DNA from: CAVYUC01 sp963783085
Lineage (GTDB): Bacteria > Bacteroidota > Bacteroidia > Bacteroidales > Prolixibacteraceae
Length of the DNA stretch: 64,000 nucleotides
Direction: 5' to 3'
NCBI GenBank assembly: GCA_963783085.1
Contig: CAWAMJ010000002.1
Location: 186,001-250,000 of the forward strand
The stretch's first letter is position 1. Each line of letters opens with the position of its first letter. The notes below the pieces were generated by a model, which ran no database searches, was not told where the DNA came from, and saw only the letters and a list, made by a program, of their open reading frames with translations. The translations under genes and the position numbers were made by a program. Shown here one piece after another: positions 60,674-64,000 of this stretch.

Positions 60674-62650
60674 ATGAAAAGAACATTGTATACTCTGGGC
60701 CTGCTGCTTTTATGTCATTCATTTTCTTCTGCACAAATCACACCCCAGGAGGCAATTGAAAAAATGCAAAAAGGAATCAATCTGGGAAATACGCTGGAAC
60801 CGCCTAATGAAGGTGGCTGGAACAATCCCCCAGCTGAAGAATATTATTTTGATTTATACAAAGAAGCCGGTTTTGAAGTGGTGAGGGTTCCGGTAAGATG
60901 GGATGAACATACCGGAACCAAAGCTCCGTACCAAATTAGTTCATCATGGCTAAACCGGGTGGAACAAATTGTGGACTGGGGATTGGAAAGAGACCTCTTT
61001 ATTGTTCTTAACGCACATCACGAAGAATGGATAAAATCAGATTACAGCGAAGCAAACAAAGCCAGGTTCGACAGTATCTGGACACAAATTGCCGAACGGT
61101 TCAAAAACAAACCGGAAAAACTAATCTTTGAAATCATTAACGAACCTTATGGTTTGACGCGTTCGCAAAACGATGATTTGCACGCACGCATTCTTTCCAT
61201 CATCAGAAAAACAAATCCCACGAGGCTCGTTATTTTTCAGGGACATAACTGGGGAGGTTCCGATGAATTGATCGTGGCCAATATTCCCGACGATGATTAT
61301 CTGATTGGTTCATTTCACTCCTACGATCCCTGGCCGTTCGGGCTGGAAGGTACCGGTACTTTTGGAGGAAGCGCTGATTACAGGGAGCTTGAAAATAAAT
61401 TCATAACGATTGACAACTGGTCAGAAGAAAACAAAATACCAGTTTTTTTAGGAGAATTTGGTTCCGTAAAAAGTGCCGATTACAATTCGCGCATGAGACA
61501 ATACCGCGCCTACGTTGAATTGTCGCAAAAATATGGGTTTTCGTCAGCAGCATGGGATGACGGGGGCGATTTCCGGATTATGGAAAGGCAAAAGCACGAT
61601 TGGGATGAAGTGAAGGATATCCTCATTCATACCACCTGGGAAGCTCCCGATCCGAGAGTTGACGTATACCAGGACTCAATTGTTCGGGTGCGCTGGGAAA
61701 ATCGCACCGCCAATAACGACAGTATTATTATCCAACGCAGAATGGGAACTGAATTGCATTATACAACGATTGCAACACTAAAACCGGATACAACTTCATA
61801 CTTCGATGTGAAGCCCGCTATGACAAAATACTACAGCTACAGGGTAATCGCTCATTACAATGATTCCACAGATTTGTATTCTCAGCCGTTCCGGACATTT
61901 TTCCCTTCCTGGATAAAACCTGTCCGCGAATATTTCAACGATACATTAATGACTGTTCCCGGTGTAATTGAAGCCGAAGATTTTGATAAAGGGGGCGAAG
62001 GCCTCTCCTATCATGATGCGGATGAAAAAAATGTTCCCGGAAAATACAGACCCAATGAGGGAGTCGATATATACGACCGCCTGGGGAAAGGTTACCACAT
62101 CGGGAATATATTAGAAGGTGAATGGTATGAATATTCGGTGAATGTAACAACCGAAGGCTGGTACAACATTACGGCAAACATAGCTTCCTATTACAGTGGT
62201 GGAAAATTTCAAATTCAGGTTGATACTGTTGAATCCGAAATAATGACGGTAAAATCCAGTCAAAGCGCTTTAAATACAATGCCTTTCACCACAAAAATGT
62301 ATTTATATCCAGGCGAACAAATCGTTCGTTTTACAATAATCAGCACTCCTTCTTTTAACATTGATAACTTTTCATTCGATTTGGCTACCGGAAATGAAGA
62401 ATCGGTTTATGCCACAAAAGCACCGTTTTTTGCGTGGCAGAATAATTACAGGGAATTGATTATAAAACAAAATCACGGACATCAAGTTGAACGTATGGAT
62501 ATTTATACCATTACCGGACAGTTAGTTCATTCGGTAAGCCAGCCGCAAACAGAAACTCATATTCCGGAATACAAACTTCACCAGGGCATCTACCTGATTC
62601 AAACCATGGAAAAAGGAAAGAAATATTCGCAGAAAATTGTCATCAGGTAA
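60674..62650 (+). CDS. GH5 family glycoside hydrolase with FN3, CBM6 and T9SS tail
   Basis: 658 residues, signal peptide ending FSSAQ. The GH5 TIM barrel (about 22-330) starts with GINLGNTLEPP. It has VRVPVRW, NAHHEEW, the acid/base glutamate in EIINEPYG (about 158) and the nucleophile glutamate in VFLGEFGS (about 261). An FN3-like module (about 335-415), a CBM6-like module (PGVIEAEDFDKGG ... GNILEGEWYEYSVNV ... NIDNFSFDL, about 430-575) and a T9SS type A tail (about 580-658, GIYLIQT...KIVIR) follow. Endo-beta-glucanase or mannanase activity is likely. It is the first of a run with a second GH5 and a CBM-containing gene 67 and 50 nt apart. Confidence 0.92.
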   Translation: MKRTLYTLGLLLLCHSFSSAQITPQEAIEKMQKGINLGNTLEPPNEGGWNNPPAEEYYFDLYKEAGFEVVRVPVRWDEHTGTKAPYQISSSWLNRVEQIVDWGLERDLFIVLNAHHEEWIKSDYSEANKARFDSIWTQIAERFKNKPEKLIFEIINEPYGLTRSQNDDLHARILSIIRKTNPTRLVIFQGHNWGGSDELIVANIPDDDYLIGSFHSYDPWPFGLEGTGTFGGSADYRELENKFITIDNWSEENKIPVFLGEFGSVKSADYNSRMRQYRAYVELSQKYGFSSAAWDDGGDFRIMERQKHDWDEVKDILIHTTWEAPDPRVDVYQDSIVRVRWENRTANNDSIIIQRRMGTELHYTTIATLKPDTTSYFDVKPAMTKYYSYRVIAHYNDSTDLYSQPFRTFFPSWIKPVREYFNDTLMTVPGVIEAEDFDKGGEGLSYHDADEKNVPGKYRPNEGVDIYDRLGKGYHIGNILEGEWYEYSVNVTTEGWYNITANIASYYSGGKFQIQVDTVESEIMTVKSSQSALNTMPFTTKMYLYPGEQIVRFTIISTPSFNIDNFSFDLATGNEESVYATKAPFFAWQNNYRELIIKQNHGHQVERMDIYTITGQLVHSVSQPQTETHIPEYKLHQGIYLIQTMEKGKKYSQKIVIR

Positions 62651-62716
62651 ACAATATGACCTAAAACGAAACGAGAAAAGCCATTCATCAGAAATAACTT
62701 AAACAGGGTTTAACTC

Positions 62717-63685
62717 ATGAAATTTAAATCGACAGGCCAAATCATCATTTTTTTACTTATTTTAAATAACGCAGTTCTTGCACAACCCATAAAAGAACAC
62801 GGACAACTTTCTGTTCAGGGTAAATACCTGGTTGATAAAAACAATAATCCGGTGATGCTTACCGGTATAAGTTACGGCTGGCATAACTGGTGGCCGCGGT
62901 TTTACAACGAACAATCGGTGCACTGGCTGGCGACCGACTGGGGTTGCAATGTAGTGCGCGCTGCCATGGGAGTTGGTCCAAAAGGAAGTTACCTCGACAA
63001 GCCGGATTGGTCGAAAGAAAAAATAGAAGCTGTGATTCAGGGAGCTGTAAACAGCGGAATTTACGTAATAATCGACTGGCACAGCCATGAAATTCACCAG
63101 CAGGAAGCGAAACAGTTTTTTGCTGAAATGGCGCAAAAATACGGGAATGAGCCAAATGTAATCTACGAAATTTTTAATGAGCCCGTCCACGATTCATGGG
63201 AACGCGTTAAAGATTATTCCATGGATGTAATAAAAGCTATCCGCAGGTACGATCCGGATAACATCATTCTTGTGGGAAGCCCGCACTGGGATCAGGACAT
63301 TCATTTGGTTGCCGATAATCCGATTACCGGTTTCAGCAACATCATGTACACCGTTCACTTTTATGCAGCCACTCATGGAAAATCATTACGCGACCGTTCG
63401 GATTATGCACTCGGCAAAGGTATTCCGATCTTTGTTTCGGAATGTGCCGGAATGGAAGCCAGCGGCGATGGCCCTATCGATTATAAAGCATGGAATGAAT
63501 GGATCGACTGGATGACAGACAATAATATAAGTTGGGTTACCTGGTCGGTTGCCGATAAAAATGAAACCTGCTCGATGATGAAACAAAGCGCTTCATCTAC
63601 CGGAAAATGGAAAAAAGAAGATTTAAAGGAATCGGGAATTAAAACCCGCGAAAAACTGCGGAGATATTCAGGCTTAGATGAATGA
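62717..63685 (+). CDS. GH5 (subfamily 2-like) endoglucanase
   Basis: 322 residues, signal peptide ending LAQP. The catalytic domain covers nearly the whole protein. It starts with GQLSVQGKYLVDKNNNPVM, then the aromatic GISYGWHNWWPRFYN, acid/base glutamate in YEIFNEPVHDSW (about 157), HxxH-type strand IDWHSHEIHQ and the nucleophile glutamate in IFVSECAGM (about 242), with VTWSVADKNETC. This matches GH5_2 cellulases. It has no CBM and no T9SS tail, so it is periplasmic, unlike its larger neighbour. The two could act in sequence on a beta-glucan. Confidence 0.92.
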   Translation: MKFKSTGQIIIFLLILNNAVLAQPIKEHGQLSVQGKYLVDKNNNPVMLTGISYGWHNWWPRFYNEQSVHWLATDWGCNVVRAAMGVGPKGSYLDKPDWSKEKIEAVIQGAVNSGIYVIIDWHSHEIHQQEAKQFFAEMAQKYGNEPNVIYEIFNEPVHDSWERVKDYSMDVIKAIRRYDPDNIILVGSPHWDQDIHLVADNPITGFSNIMYTVHFYAATHGKSLRDRSDYALGKGIPIFVSECAGMEASGDGPIDYKAWNEWIDWMTDNNISWVTWSVADKNETCSMMKQSASSTGKWKKEDLKESGIKTREKLRRYSGLDE

Positions 63686-63734
63686 TTAACTTGGGCATCT
63701 GACTGAAACATAAGTTTTACTAAATCTGGAAATT

Positions 63735-64000
63735 ATGAAGATATATTTTTCATTAACATTATCCGTTGCATGTATACTACTTTTTAATAGTACACAGGCA
63801 CAGAAGTTTGAAGCCGAAGATGCAACCCTCGCCGGCGGGGCCGAAAAAGTAGCAAACAGCGCCGTATCCGGTGGTTTTTATGTTGCCCAGCAGGAAGGGC
63901 AACTTTCGTGGAATATAACAATTGAAGAAGAAGGATTTTATGAAATTTACCTGATTGCAGCTTCACCGAGCGGCAACAAAACAAACACTTTTTCGATTGA
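63735..64000 (+). CDS. Start of an exported carbohydrate-binding (CBM35/6-like) protein, cut by the window
   Basis: 88 codons visible from the ATG at 63735. Signal peptide (MKIYFSLTLSVACILLFNSTQAQ), then FEAEDATLAGGAEKVANSAVSGGFYV and LSWNITIEEEGFYEIYLIAASPSG, the start of a CBM35/CBM6-type beta-sandwich. Such modules commonly precede GH26 mannanases or other hydrolases; the enzymatic part is past the window. It follows the GH5 gene by 49 nt and is probably in the same operon. Confidence 0.85.
   Translation, partial: MKIYFSLTLSVACILLFNSTQAQKFEAEDATLAGGAEKVANSAVSGGFYVAQQEGQLSWNITIEEEGFYEIYLIAASPSGNKTNTFSI

Noticed and set aside
1..64000. tRNA or rRNA genes, CRISPR arrays, prophage or integrative-element genes
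   Set aside because: I looked through the intergenic gaps for cloverleaf-like sequences, regular spaced repeats and mobility genes and saw none. A covariance-model scan would be needed to exclude weak RNA candidates.

Overview
The window looks like chromosomal DNA from a member of the Bacteroidota, probably order Marinilabiliales (Prolixibacteraceae-like). The evidence is indirect but consistent. Five large proteins end in type IX secretion (T9SS) type A sorting domains. Several start regions carry the Bacteroidota -7 promoter element TAnnTTTG, and Shine-Dalgarno sequences are scarce. Marker families point the same way: DUF1080, DUF4252, DUF4465, DUF502, a BtuG-like propeller, a SecA of about 1,100 residues, and a TonB receptor next to surface proteins. 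I saw no phage, integrase, transposase, CRISPR array, tRNA or rRNA. This reads as core and niche-specific chromosome rather than a mobile island.

Layout. 1-114 is the start of a membrane protein cut by the window edge. 304-3844 (minus) is a three-gene exported sugar-oxidation cluster (DUF1080 x2, TIM-barrel isomerase, Gfo/Idh dehydrogenase), divergent from a sodium:solute symporter (4085-5410). 5499-10110 (minus) holds an SDR, a small unknown protein, an esterase, a Nudix protein and an aminopeptidase P. 10435-13533 is a cysteine-rich repeat T9SS protein, convergent with aldose 1-epimerase. 14950-15180 is a cluster of palindromes beside a shrunken GH127-like gene (15238-16017). 16309-21618 (plus) holds a MATE pump, a TPR histidine kinase, a YdeI-like protein and an SDR. 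21832-25045 (minus) is the translation operon thrS-infC-rpmI-rplT; infC appears to start at an ATA codon behind a perfect AGGAGG.

25268-30375 (plus) holds a dipeptidyl peptidase IV with a frameshift in its signal peptide, DUF502, TerC and an exported HEAT-like protein. 30376-30725 carries intergenic dyad repeats. 30726-38425 holds a HAD phosphatase, a DUF4252 lipoprotein, an alcohol dehydrogenase, an acyl-CoA dehydrogenase, a large S9 peptidase and a pseudouridine synthase. 38509-40826 is a coupled NlpC/P60 endopeptidase and dipeptide epimerase pair that fits murein-peptide processing; msrB follows. 41416-44885 (minus) holds an OB-like lipoprotein, a PepSY protein, DUF134, aroC and a SlyD-like FKBP, with a candidate small RNA at about 42648-42727 on the plus strand.

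45019-51600 (minus) is a vitamin B12 uptake operon: promoter, cobalamin riboswitch, T9SS surface protein, BtuB-like TonB receptor, BtuG-like lipoprotein and DUF4465 T9SS protein. All four genes overlap their neighbours by 4 nt. secA-lgt follows (51791-55976). The right end (56524-64000, plus) holds a 1,314-residue lamin-tail T9SS protein, two GH5 glycanases and the start of a carbohydrate-binding protein, a probable beta-glucan or mannan degradation locus that continues past the window.

The items most worth following up are the riboswitch-controlled B12 operon whose extracellular components carry T9SS tails, the non-AUG infC start, the candidate small RNA, the exported dipeptide epimerase pair and the 3-keto-sugar-type cluster.
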